Of a stretch of DNA of 64,000 nucleotides, positions 24,421 through 31,189 are shown one piece after another. Origin of the DNA: Faucicola osloensis_B (GTDB taxonomy: Bacteria; Pseudomonadota; Gammaproteobacteria; Pseudomonadales; Moraxellaceae); contig CAXORL010000001.1 of NCBI GenBank assembly GCA_964211495.1, positions 124,001 to 188,000 of the forward strand, given 5' to 3'. The position numbers and the translations under genes were made by a program. Each line of letters begins with the position of its first letter. Within the stretch, counting starts at the first letter, position 1. The notes below the pieces were generated by a model. The model saw nothing but the letters and a program-made list of their open reading frames with translations. It was not told the DNA's origin and ran no database searches.

Positions 24421-24738
24421 ATGTGCCATAAACCGATAAGTGAATTATCACCCGAGCTACAGGAAATCGCACGAAAGAACGAACGGCTTTTATTGACTCG
24501 ACTTTCCGAGATTGGTCAAAAAGAAGTGGGTGAGAAAGTTGGGATAAGTGAAAGCAGTATGTCAAAACTCAAAAGCGAAGGTCGCATTGAGTTTTTTGCC
24601 GTTTTGACTGCTGTGCTTGGCATCAAACTATCTGATAAAGATGACTTGATGTGTTCACCTGTCATTGCTGAAGCATTTAAAGAGATTTTAAAGAACTCGG
24701 CAGAAAGCCCAGAGTTTTTACAGATTTTATTTCGATAG
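24421..24738 (+). CDS. CII-like transcription activator
   Basis: A 105-residue protein with the CII-family core NERLLLTRLSEIGQKEVGEKVGISES SM as two helices of an HTH (about 20-50), then a segment IEFFAVLTAVLG matching lambda CII KFSMLLAVLE. It follows cro by nine bases, as cII does in lambda. CII would promote lysogeny by activating repressor or integrase promoters; I did not identify its TTGC-N6-TTGC-type target here. Confidence 0.8.
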   Translation: MCHKPISELSPELQEIARKNERLLLTRLSEIGQKEVGEKVGISESSMSKLKSEGRIEFFAVLTAVLGIKLSDKDDLMCSPVIAEAFKEILKNSAESPEFLQILFR

Positions 24739-24747
24739 GAGATGCCA

Positions 24748-24957
24748 ATGGCTAAATTCAATCCAGATGACTGCAAATTCTGCAATAACACAGAAGGCAG
24801 ATGTTGCCATAAAGTGATCATGACTGACGAAAAAACGCCTCGTCATATCATCGACCCACAAGATGAGCATTACAACAACCAAGCTGATAGCCATGTTTTT
24901 ATGATGAATGGTTTGCTTGTGACCAAAGACGTGCCAATGCCAAAGGCGGGTGTGTGA
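24748..24957 (+). CDS. Small cysteine-rich phage protein
   Basis: A 69-residue protein starting at 24748 (AGGAG seven bases upstream; the ATG at 24742 is too close to that site). It carries CKFCNN and RCCHK near the N-terminus, possibly metal-binding, and the C-terminal SHVFMMNGLLVTKDVPMP. No family recognised. Early rightward operon, translationally joined to the next gene by TGATG. Confidence 0.65.
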   Translation: MAKFNPDDCKFCNNTEGRCCHKVIMTDEKTPRHIIDPQDEHYNNQADSHVFMMNGLLVTKDVPMPKAGV

Positions 24958-25346
24958 TGAGTGAACTTGATAAATACGGCAAGCATGATCCATTAGCCAA
25001 ACATTCAAGCCGACCAAAGAAATCAAAGATTAGCGTAGCTGATACTGATGCGCGGCTCAAAAAGCACGGTAACGGCATGGACCGACTTAAAAAAACCGAA
25101 AAGACGAGTGCGATAAATATCTGGTCGCAATACGGCAAAGTCAGCACCGTGACGCTCATCTACCGCCACCTAAACGCACATGGTGAGATTATCCCTAGTG
25201 ACATTCAAGACACATCATGCCGTCGCTCGGTGCATGGTCAATGTCAGAAAATGGTTAAAAGTGGTGAATTGGTGGCGTTTAAAGAGAAGCGCTTTATTAA
25301 CCATGCCAATCAAAAGTATTTAGTTAACGGCTTCAAGCGGGCATGA
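24957..25346 (+). CDS. Phage hypothetical protein, possible winged helix
   Basis: A 129-residue protein. A basic N-terminal half (RPKKSKISVADTDARLKKHG) is followed by SAINIWSQYGKVSTVTLIYR and SVHGQCQKMVKSGELVAFKE, a layout resembling a winged-helix DNA-binding domain. The start ATG shares its A with the previous stop. Located where lambdoid phages carry replication or regulatory genes. An intrinsic terminator follows immediately. Confidence 0.65.
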   Translation: MSELDKYGKHDPLAKHSSRPKKSKISVADTDARLKKHGNGMDRLKKTEKTSAINIWSQYGKVSTVTLIYRHLNAHGEIIPSDIQDTSCRRSVHGQCQKMVKSGELVAFKEKRFINHANQKYLVNGFKRA

Positions 25347-25348
25347 AA

Positions 25349-25379
25349 AAACCCTAACGACTGGCATCGCTAGGGTTTT
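25349..25379 (+). terminator. Early-operon terminator
   Basis: AAACCCTA / TAGGGTTT stem with a loop of about 14 bases and a short T-run, just after the 129-residue gene and before the replication genes. Comparable in position to a tR-type early terminator. Confidence 0.7.
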
Positions 25380-25410
25380 GGTATCAATCAATAAGCAAGG
25401 ATATTTAACC

Positions 25411-25458
25411 ATGAAAAATCTAAATAAGCAAGGGGGCAACAATGTCAAAACAAGATGA
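25411..25458 (+). CDS. 15-residue leader ORF overlapping the replication gene
   Basis: ATG with AAGGA upstream, 15 codons (MKNLNKQGGNNVKTR), TGA 14 bases inside the next gene. Its codons form the GGGGG site of that gene. Could regulate its translation, or be chance. Confidence 0.2.
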   Translation: MKNLNKQGGNNVKTR

Positions 25459-26398
25459 TGTATCAATCTGGATGCCGATCTATATCGGTGACATTCTTGC
25501 CATGACAACTAGGCTCACCACTGAACAAGTAGGTGGGCTTTACTTGCTCATGATGGATTATTGGAAGAATGGTGTTATCCCAAACGATGTAAAAATTATT
25601 GGTGCTATTACTGGCTTATCTTCATCTAAAGTAAAAGCCTTCATAAAAACCATCACAAATATTGGCATTTTTTCTATCGAAAATGATGAGTTATTTAGTG
25701 CGTACTTGGATGATAAAAAATCACAAGCAACTGATAACAAAAATAGCAAATCAGAGAAAGCACAAAAAGCCGCGCAAGCTAGATGGAATAAGGCTTCAAG
25801 CGAAAATCAACAAAATCAAATTGCATCAAATGAGCATACGCCAAGCAATGCTCAAGCAATGCAAACGCAATGCCCAAGCAATGCTACAAATATGCTTGAG
25901 CATTGCCCTTCAACATCAACATCATCTATTAATAATACACACACACAGCAAGCCGACGATTCGCAAAACGACAAAGCTGAACAAATCCGTTTAGAGCGTT
26001 CTCAAGAAATTCAAGACTGGCAAGCACCAACTTTGGATTTGATGAGACAAGAATTATCTCAAGCAGGGTTTATGGGTGTTTTAACCGAAAATATTTACCA
26101 AACCCATATCAAAGACTTCAAGGCGCATTACGCTGAACAAGCCTTAGTGGGTAAGCCACTAAACACAGACAGCCTTAGAAAATCAAAACTTCGTCTTTGG
26201 ATTCAATCAGCCAAGCCACCCAAGCAAGCTAAACCAAATCAAAAACTTGGTGATCCCAATGACCCATTGGCGGTAAATCAAAAATGGCGACCAGGTGAAA
26301 CTGGCATCGTTGCGCCAAATACAAACTTTGAATTTATTGACGGCCAGTTAGTGGCTACACCACTTGATACATCAGCGCCAGTACAAGGAGCTTGGTAA
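25442..26398 (+). CDS. Phage replication initiator (DUF1376 plus DnaT-like domain)
   Basis: A 318-residue protein. The N-terminal DUF1376/YdaU-type domain (about 6-80: VSIWMPIYIGDILAMTTRLT, EQVGGLYLLMMDYWKNG) is followed by a Ser/Asn/Gln-rich linker (95-175). The C-terminal domain (about 190-255: WQAPTLDLMRQELSQAGFMG ... LRKSKLRLWI) resembles the DNA-binding region of DnaT. It is the functional counterpart of lambda O, directing replication from the phage origin with the DnaC-like partner downstream (TAATG overlap). The repeated CAAGCAATGC/CCAAGCAATGCT DNA in the linker, near 25845-25910, is a candidate origin iteron region. Confidence 0.82.
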   Translation: MSKQDDVSIWMPIYIGDILAMTTRLTTEQVGGLYLLMMDYWKNGVIPNDVKIIGAITGLSSSKVKAFIKTITNIGIFSIENDELFSAYLDDKKSQATDNKNSKSEKAQKAAQARWNKASSENQQNQIASNEHTPSNAQAMQTQCPSNATNMLEHCPSTSTSSINNTHTQQADDSQNDKAEQIRLERSQEIQDWQAPTLDLMRQELSQAGFMGVLTENIYQTHIKDFKAHYAEQALVGKPLNTDSLRKSKLRLWIQSAKPPKQAKPNQKLGDPNDPLAVNQKWRPGETGIVAPNTNFEFIDGQLVATPLDTSAPVQGAW

Positions 26399-27189
26399 TG
26401 GACCTACAAGCATTTCGTGATTCATTCAAAAAATTTACTGCAACATGTCCGATCCATGGCGAAACCAGTTTTAGCAAAATCATGGACTTCCCAGAGCGAT
26501 GTGACTTATGTGCAGCTGAACAAAAACGCATCGATGATGAGCGCCAAGCAAAACAAACTTACCGTGAGCGTATGCTTAGTGGAATGGCAAGCTGTGGCAT
26601 CAATATCAATGCCAAGGGTTTTGATGCTTGGGAAATTGATGAAACACAGCGCACGCGTCAAGAAGCGTTATTGGCTAATCTCAAAAAATATGCAACCGAT
26701 TTTCATACTGGCATGCCAAACCTTTTGTTTTATGGCGGTACAGGGGCGGGCAAGACGATGTTAAGCAATGCCTTAGCGCGTGCCGTGTATCAAAGTCAGT
26801 TTAAGAAAAATTCACTATGCCCAGCCAAGTTTATTCGCTCGTCAGAATTTGTTGAGCAGTGTAAAGAATCATGGAGCGATAAAAGTAAGCCCACTCAAAA
26901 CATGATTATTGCTCGTTTGGCTAGTTTTGATTTGCTTGTGATTGATGACTTGGGTGACGGTGATACCACAGGTAATCAATTAAGTGACCGCAGCCGCTTG
27001 GGTGGCTTGATTGATGCGCGTTATCAACAAAAACCAACGGTTATCACCACAAATTTAAGCTACGAAGAAACTAAAACCTTCATGGGCGATCGTGCATGGG
27101 ACCGGTTTCAGCAAAACCTAATCCATATTAAATGCGATTGGTCAAGCTATCGTCAAAAAGCAGGCGTAGCCAAGATTGGGGGATGGTAA
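26398..27189 (+). CDS. DnaC/IstB-like helicase loader
   Basis: A 263-residue AAA+ ATPase. An N-terminal zinc-knuckle-like region (CPIHGETSFSKIMDFPERCDLC) precedes the core with Walker A FYGGTGAGKTMLSNAL (about 113-128), Walker B LLVIDDLGDG and the sensor-1 TVITTNLSYEE. It corresponds to lambda P/DnaC and would load the host DnaB helicase at the phage origin. The ATG at 26398 shares one base with the previous stop; an upstream TTG is not needed. Confidence 0.9.
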   Translation: MDLQAFRDSFKKFTATCPIHGETSFSKIMDFPERCDLCAAEQKRIDDERQAKQTYRERMLSGMASCGININAKGFDAWEIDETQRTRQEALLANLKKYATDFHTGMPNLLFYGGTGAGKTMLSNALARAVYQSQFKKNSLCPAKFIRSSEFVEQCKESWSDKSKPTQNMIIARLASFDLLVIDDLGDGDTTGNQLSDRSRLGGLIDARYQQKPTVITTNLSYEETKTFMGDRAWDRFQQNLIHIKCDWSSYRQKAGVAKIGGW

Positions 27190-27193
27190 GAGC

Positions 27194-27583
27194 ATGCGCA
27201 AAGGCAACCGTTATTTTGCAGTAAAAATCAAATTGTATATGCCTTGGGTGAGCAATCCCAAGGCATGGGCATCAACTTACATCGAAGATTTGCTTTTTGA
27301 TGAAGAAGAATACAGACCTTCTCACGCATACATTGAAGCATCAGCAAAAGAAGCGTTTGGACTTTTTGAGCGCATCGAAATCCTAAATATCGAAGAACTG
27401 ACAAAGGCTGATTTTGAGCATATCACCAAAGATGGTGATTGGACTGAGGAAACTTTTTTGGAAAAACATAGAAGAATTTTTGAGCAATCGCTAGAAGAAC
27501 GCCGACGAATCAAAAGCATTGAAAACAGCCAAAACATTCCGAAACGCAAGCCAGTTTTTAAGGTTTTGGATGGTGGCAAATGA
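27194..27583 (+). CDS. Phage hypothetical protein (129 aa)
   Basis: Soluble acidic protein (RYFAVKIKLYMPWVSNPKAW, central acidic block, C-terminal helix RRIFEQSLEERRRIKSIENS). The ATG at 27194 is chosen over an upstream TTG because of a GGTAAGAG site. No family recognised; lies between the helicase loader and nin-region genes. Confidence 0.65.
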   Translation: MRKGNRYFAVKIKLYMPWVSNPKAWASTYIEDLLFDEEEYRPSHAYIEASAKEAFGLFERIEILNIEELTKADFEHITKDGDWTEETFLEKHRRIFEQSLEERRRIKSIENSQNIPKRKPVFKVLDGGK

Positions 27584-27831
27584 CCCACCTTAGCCACCCA
27601 AACCACAAATTAACCTCTACAGGCTACTACGTCTGTGCAGTTAAGCGAGGCGAGCTCACTTGGCGCGACAACAGGACCAATGAGCTTAAAACAATCAAGT
27701 ACATAAGCGGACGTATCACCAAGAGCCCACACAACGAGAACTTGCACCCAGCGCAGTGGGCGAAATGGCGATTAGATGGACGGGCAATTAAACACGAATT
27801 TGGGGATTTAATTTTAGGGAGTGAACAGTGA
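27580..27831 (+). CDS. Phage hypothetical protein (83 aa)
   Basis: Starts inside the previous stop (ATGA) and ends inside the rusA start (GTGA). Basic; contains TSTGYYVCAVKRGELTWRDN and HPAQWAKWRLDGRAIKHEFG. Nin-region type small gene by position; no family recognised. Confidence 0.65.
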   Translation: MTHLSHPNHKLTSTGYYVCAVKRGELTWRDNRTNELKTIKYISGRITKSPHNENLHPAQWAKWRLDGRAIKHEFGDLILGSEQ

Positions 27832-28205
27832 GTGAGAAATTAATTTTTAGTGAAGTGTTACCCTTTCCACCATCAGTCAATAAATACTGGCGTATGGGAA
27901 AAACATGGAATGGCAAGCGCGTCACCCACTTAAGCAGTGAGGCTAAAAAGTTCACACATGAGGTTGCTGTCATCATCGCAAAAAAAGCAGGCACGACATA
28001 CAGCACCAAACGGCTCCGAGGTGAATTTATTTTACATCCAAAAACCAAGGCAAGGATCGATATTGATAACCGGTTAAAGGGTTTGCTTGATGCGATGCAA
28101 AAAGCGTATTTGTATGCTGATGATGAGCAGTTTGACGAAATCACAATCAGGCGGGGTAGTGTGGTCAAAGGCGGGAATGTTGAAGTTAAGATTTGGGAAA
28201 TTTAA
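27828..28205 (+). CDS. rusA: RusA-family Holliday junction resolvase
   Basis: A 125-residue endodeoxyribonuclease that cuts four-way junctions. The family motif RIDIDNRLKGLLDAMQKAY with catalytic Asp residues and the following DDEQFDEI are present, as is the N-terminal PFPPSVNKYWR. It begins with GTG at 27828, overlapping the preceding TGA as GTGA, which sets the length and N-terminus. Encoded just before the Q-like gene, as in many lambdoid phages, to resolve branched DNA before packaging. Confidence 0.92.
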   Translation: MSEKLIFSEVLPFPPSVNKYWRMGKTWNGKRVTHLSSEAKKFTHEVAVIIAKKAGTTYSTKRLRGEFILHPKTKARIDIDNRLKGLLDAMQKAYLYADDEQFDEITIRRGSVVKGGNVEVKIWEI

Positions 28206-28214
28206 GGAATTGAA

Positions 28215-28652
28215 ATGCGTGAAATTTCACACAGTGATATCAAACTTCTACTAACCCGTTGGGGCACTTGGTCAAGGGATGGTGGCACCGTTGTAGTGGG
28301 GGCAGCAACAGTAATACGCGGCTCAAGCATGAATCTAGGATATAAATCCATGTGGGATGTTATTCACGGTATGACAGGGTGCGGCGGCTCAAGCCGTGAG
28401 ATTGATACCGAAATGCTGATGATTGATAACGCTATGCTCTGGCTAAGTGAGCATAGTAAGTTTGATTATCGCTTATTAAAGCTCAAATATCGCTATGGCT
28501 ATAGCTTCAATCGTATCGCTGATAAGTTGACCAAAGAGCTGCCGCAGTATCGGAAGACACGGAAAAAAATGCACAATATTACCGCTCAAAACTATGTTGA
28601 TTTGGCAGAGAAAACTTTAATGCAATACTTGCAGAAATCCATTGAAAACTGA
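28215..28652 (+). CDS. Q-like late antitermination protein
   Basis: A 145-residue protein that opens LLLTRWGTWSRDGG, contains GYKSMWDVIHGMTGCGGSSR and a C-terminal KYRYGYSFNRIADKL helix-turn-helix-like region; this matches the general plan of phage antitermination Q proteins. Position supports it: it is the last early gene, followed by a candidate sigma70 promoter, an intrinsic terminator and the late operon. It would modify RNA polymerase at the late promoter so that it reads through downstream terminators. Confidence 0.75.
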   Translation: MREISHSDIKLLLTRWGTWSRDGGTVVVGAATVIRGSSMNLGYKSMWDVIHGMTGCGGSSREIDTEMLMIDNAMLWLSEHSKFDYRLLKLKYRYGYSFNRIADKLTKELPQYRKTRKKMHNITAQNYVDLAEKTLMQYLQKSIEN

Positions 28653-28670
28653 ACAGTGGCATGCTAAATT
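28642..28670 (+). promoter_or_regulatory. Candidate late promoter (PR'-like)
   Basis: TTGAAA (28642-28647), 17 bases, TAAATT (28665-28670), overlapping the end of the Q-like gene. A transcript from about 28677 would meet a terminator within roughly 50 bases, as at lambda PR'/tR'. Confidence 0.5.
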
Positions 28671-28696
28671 ATGTAAAACTGTGGTTTAGTGTAAAT

Positions 28697-28728
28697 AAGG
28701 CGAAGTCGAAAGATTGTCGCCTTTTTTG
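28697..28728 (+). terminator. Terminator immediately downstream of candidate late promoter
   Basis: AAGGCGA / TCGCCTT stem with a 13-base loop and a T6 tract. Likely the tR'-type target of Q. Confidence 0.85.
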
Positions 28729-28752
28729 TTGTCTGAAATTTAAGGATTAAAT

Positions 28753-28896
28753 ATGGTACGCAATGACGAACATGCCAAGCGATTGATTGAGAAACGCCAA
28801 GCGGTAAATAAGAAAGGTTTGCCAAATGCGGTCAAGCGTTACATGAAGCGGACTGGGTTTAATCCGAATCCGCCTATGTTGAGTGGCGGTATGTAA
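28753..28896 (+). CDS. 47-residue basic phage protein
   Basis: ATG with TAAGGATT upstream, 47 codons, strongly basic (AKRLIEKRQAVNKKGLPNAV, YMKRTGF) with a Pro/Gly-rich tail. No membrane helix and no known family. It is the first frame after the Q-linked terminator, where lambda has its lysis genes. Confidence 0.5.
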   Translation: MVRNDEHAKRLIEKRQAVNKKGLPNAVKRYMKRTGFNPNPPMLSGGM

Positions 28897-29047
28897 TTTT
28901 ATTTGTGCTTGATGTTCGCAACTGCTTGTCAGTCAATGCGGCTCAAGTAATTCTTTATAGCCTGCAAGATGACAACTTGTAGAACACACCTTAGCGTAAA
29001 TCCATCCGATTAGGTGATTTAGTCACGCCGCCTACAAACTGACGAAA

Positions 29048-29092
29048 ATAAATTATTCTTTAGCCTTGTGTGTTAGGCGAACAATAATTTAT
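29048..29092 (+). ncRNA. Strong 45-base hairpin upstream of tRNA-Trp
   Basis: ATAAATTATT pairs perfectly with AATAATTTAT and encloses a second helix TTAGCCT/AGGCGAA with one mismatch. No T-run follows, so it is not a terminator. The 28897-29128 interval otherwise holds no gene. It could be a processing signal or part of a small RNA. Confidence 0.35.
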
Positions 29093-29128
29093 GAGTAGAG
29101 CTTGGCTCCCTAAAGAGCTTTTAAATTT

Positions 29129-29202
29129 AAGGTCTTAGTACAGTGGTAGAACAGCGGACTCCAAACCCGCATGCGTAGGTTCGATTCCTACAGACTTTGC
29201 CA
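29129..29202 (+). tRNA. Phage-encoded tRNA-Trp (anticodon CCA)
   Basis: Seventy-four bases including an encoded CCA end. Acceptor stem AAGGTCT/AGACTTT (one G-U), D loop with AGTGGTAGA, anticodon loop CTCCAAA giving CCA, and T arm GTAGG-TTCGATT-CCTAC. The anticodon stem has an A-C mismatch next to the loop. It lies between the Q-dependent region and terminase and is followed by its own terminator. Confidence 0.92.
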
Positions 29203-29210
29203 AACACCTT

Positions 29211-29241
29211 GACTCACTGCTTCCTCCAGTGGGTCTTTTTT
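29211..29241 (+). terminator. Terminator directly after tRNA-Trp
   Basis: GACTCACTG / CAGTGGGTC stem (one G-U pair), 7-base loop, T6. Late transcription must read through it to reach terminase. Confidence 0.85.
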
Positions 29242-29256
29242 ATAAGGAGCGTAAGC

Positions 29257-29748
29257 ATGGCGAAACTTACGCCAACCAAAACAAAATCAAATGCCGGAAG
29301 ACCAACCAAGTACCGGTCAGAGTTCGCAGAGCAGGCTTACAAGTATTGTTTACTTGGAGCGGATGATAAAAAGCTTGCCTATCTTTTTGAAGTTGACGAG
29401 TCAACAATCAACCGTTGGAAAAAAGACCATAAAGAATTTTGCGAGTCCATAAAAAAGGGTAAAGAAATTGCTGATGCTGAAATCGCATCAAGCCTATTTC
29501 ACCGCGCCAAAGGTTATTCACACCCAGAAGATAAGATTTTCAATAACCAAGGCGTTGAGTTAGTTGTCCCAACCATCAAACATTATCCGCCAGACACAAC
29601 GGCGGCCATTTTCTGGCTTAAAAATCGTCAAAAAGATAATTGGCGTGACAAGCAAGAAGTTGATACCAACGTCAACATGAACATCAATAATTTAACCGAC
29701 GACGAATTGGATGCAAAAATTCAGGCGCTAATGAATGGCAACTCGTGA
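29257..29748 (+). CDS. Terminase small subunit
   Basis: A 163-residue DNA-recognition subunit of the packaging motor. The start at 29257 has AAGGAGCG upstream; the longer frame from 29197 would begin inside the tRNA. The N-terminal domain (RPTKYRSEFAEQAYKYCLLG, then ADDKKLAYLFEVDESTINRW) is a helix-turn-helix typical of TerS, followed by FHRAKGYSHPEDKIF and an oligomerisation region. It overlaps the large-subunit start by 14 bases. Confidence 0.9.
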   Translation: MAKLTPTKTKSNAGRPTKYRSEFAEQAYKYCLLGADDKKLAYLFEVDESTINRWKKDHKEFCESIKKGKEIADAEIASSLFHRAKGYSHPEDKIFNNQGVELVVPTIKHYPPDTTAAIFWLKNRQKDNWRDKQEVDTNVNMNINNLTDDELDAKIQALMNGNS

Positions 29749-31189
29749 TAAAAAACTTGAGCTATTGGCATTGCTTGAAGAAAAGCGCAGACGCGATGAC
29801 GTATATCGCTATAAGCAGTTTGGTGAAAAACTTTATCCAATCCAACGTGAATTAGTCAAGCGCACTACAGATTACAGCCAGGTGTGTTTCATGGCAGCTA
29901 ACCGCGTCGGTAAAACCATGACCGGTACTTACATGGATTCTATTCATGCACTTGGTCATTATCCCGATTGGTGGGATGGTTACGCATTTGACCATGCGCC
30001 GCTAATTTGGCTACTTGGCTATTCTGGTGAGAAATGCCGCGATCTATTGCAAAAACCTATCTTTGGCAGGCGTGATGATAGCGGCTGGATTGGTGGCTTA
30101 ATTCCACCTGAATACATCCTTGACCACGAATCGATGACAGGTACACCAAACGCGATGCGAACCGTGTATGTGCGTCATGGTGGCGGTGGTGATGTCCAAC
30201 ATGGCGTTTCAACGGTGCAATTTTGGTCATATAGCCAAGGTCAGCATGCTTTGATGGGTGACAGCGTTGATTGGTTTCACATTGACGAAGAACCAAAAGA
30301 CCAAACGATTTACCCGCAGGTGCTAACGCGTACCGCTACAGGCGATAAGGGTAACGGCGGTCGTGGCATTTTGACGTTTACGCCTGAGAATGGTCGCACC
30401 GAGTTGGTTGTCCAGTTTATGGATAATCCTGCAACTGGTCAAATCATGCTGAATGCCGGTTGGGATGATGCGCCTCACTTGAGTGAAAGCGTTAAGCAGA
30501 CATTGCTTGAATCCTATCCAGCGCACCAACGTGATATGCGTACCAAAGGCATTCCAATGCTTGGTCATGGTCGCATCTATGACTTAAGCGAAGAATTTAT
30601 TACGTGTGACCCATTTGAAATACCTGATCACTTCATGCTGATTGATGGCATGGACTTTGGTTGGGACCATCCACAAGCACAGATTCAATTAGCCATAGAC
30701 ACCGAAAACGATATGTTTTATGTGACGCATGGTTGGAAGCAGCGACAAGTTTCACCCGATCAAGCTTGGACTGCTACTAAATCATGGTCGAAAGACGTAC
30801 CTACCGCATGGCCACTTGACGGACTCCAAACCGAAAAAGGCTCGGGTAAGCAGCAAAAAGCTTATTACAAAGAAGCCGGATTCAAGATGCTTGGTGAATA
30901 CGCCACTTGGCCAGATGGTTTAAATGGCGTTGAAGCTGGCTTGCTTGAAATTCTTTTGTTGATGCGTGCGGGTAAGTTTAAAGTATTTGCGGGCTTGCGT
31001 GATTGGTTTAATGAATTTTTGCAATACCACCGCGATGAAAAAGGCAAAATCGTTAAGACAGGTGATGACTTGATGGATGCAACACGTTACGCCTATATGA
31101 TGCGTCGTTTCGCTATCCAAAAAGGCTTGGTCGGTAAGCAAAAAGTTAAAGCGATACCAAAACCCCTTAAGAAAGGCTGGATGAGTTAA
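29735..31189 (+). CDS. Terminase large subunit
   Basis: Packaging ATPase and nuclease, 484 residues. Walker A-like AANRVGKT (54-61), Walker B DWFHIDEEP (about 180), coupling-motif region LTFTPENGRTELV, and a C-terminal RNase H-like nuclease with MDFGWDHPQA and the late acidic GDDLMDATRYAY. It belongs to the P22/Terminase_6-like group and pairs with the P22-type portal that starts in its stop codon (TAATG). Confidence 0.95.
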   Translation: MATRDKKLELLALLEEKRRRDDVYRYKQFGEKLYPIQRELVKRTTDYSQVCFMAANRVGKTMTGTYMDSIHALGHYPDWWDGYAFDHAPLIWLLGYSGEKCRDLLQKPIFGRRDDSGWIGGLIPPEYILDHESMTGTPNAMRTVYVRHGGGGDVQHGVSTVQFWSYSQGQHALMGDSVDWFHIDEEPKDQTIYPQVLTRTATGDKGNGGRGILTFTPENGRTELVVQFMDNPATGQIMLNAGWDDAPHLSESVKQTLLESYPAHQRDMRTKGIPMLGHGRIYDLSEEFITCDPFEIPDHFMLIDGMDFGWDHPQAQIQLAIDTENDMFYVTHGWKQRQVSPDQAWTATKSWSKDVPTAWPLDGLQTEKGSGKQQKAYYKEAGFKMLGEYATWPDGLNGVEAGLLEILLLMRAGKFKVFAGLRDWFNEFLQYHRDEKGKIVKTGDDLMDATRYAYMMRRFAIQKGLVGKQKVKAIPKPLKKGWMS

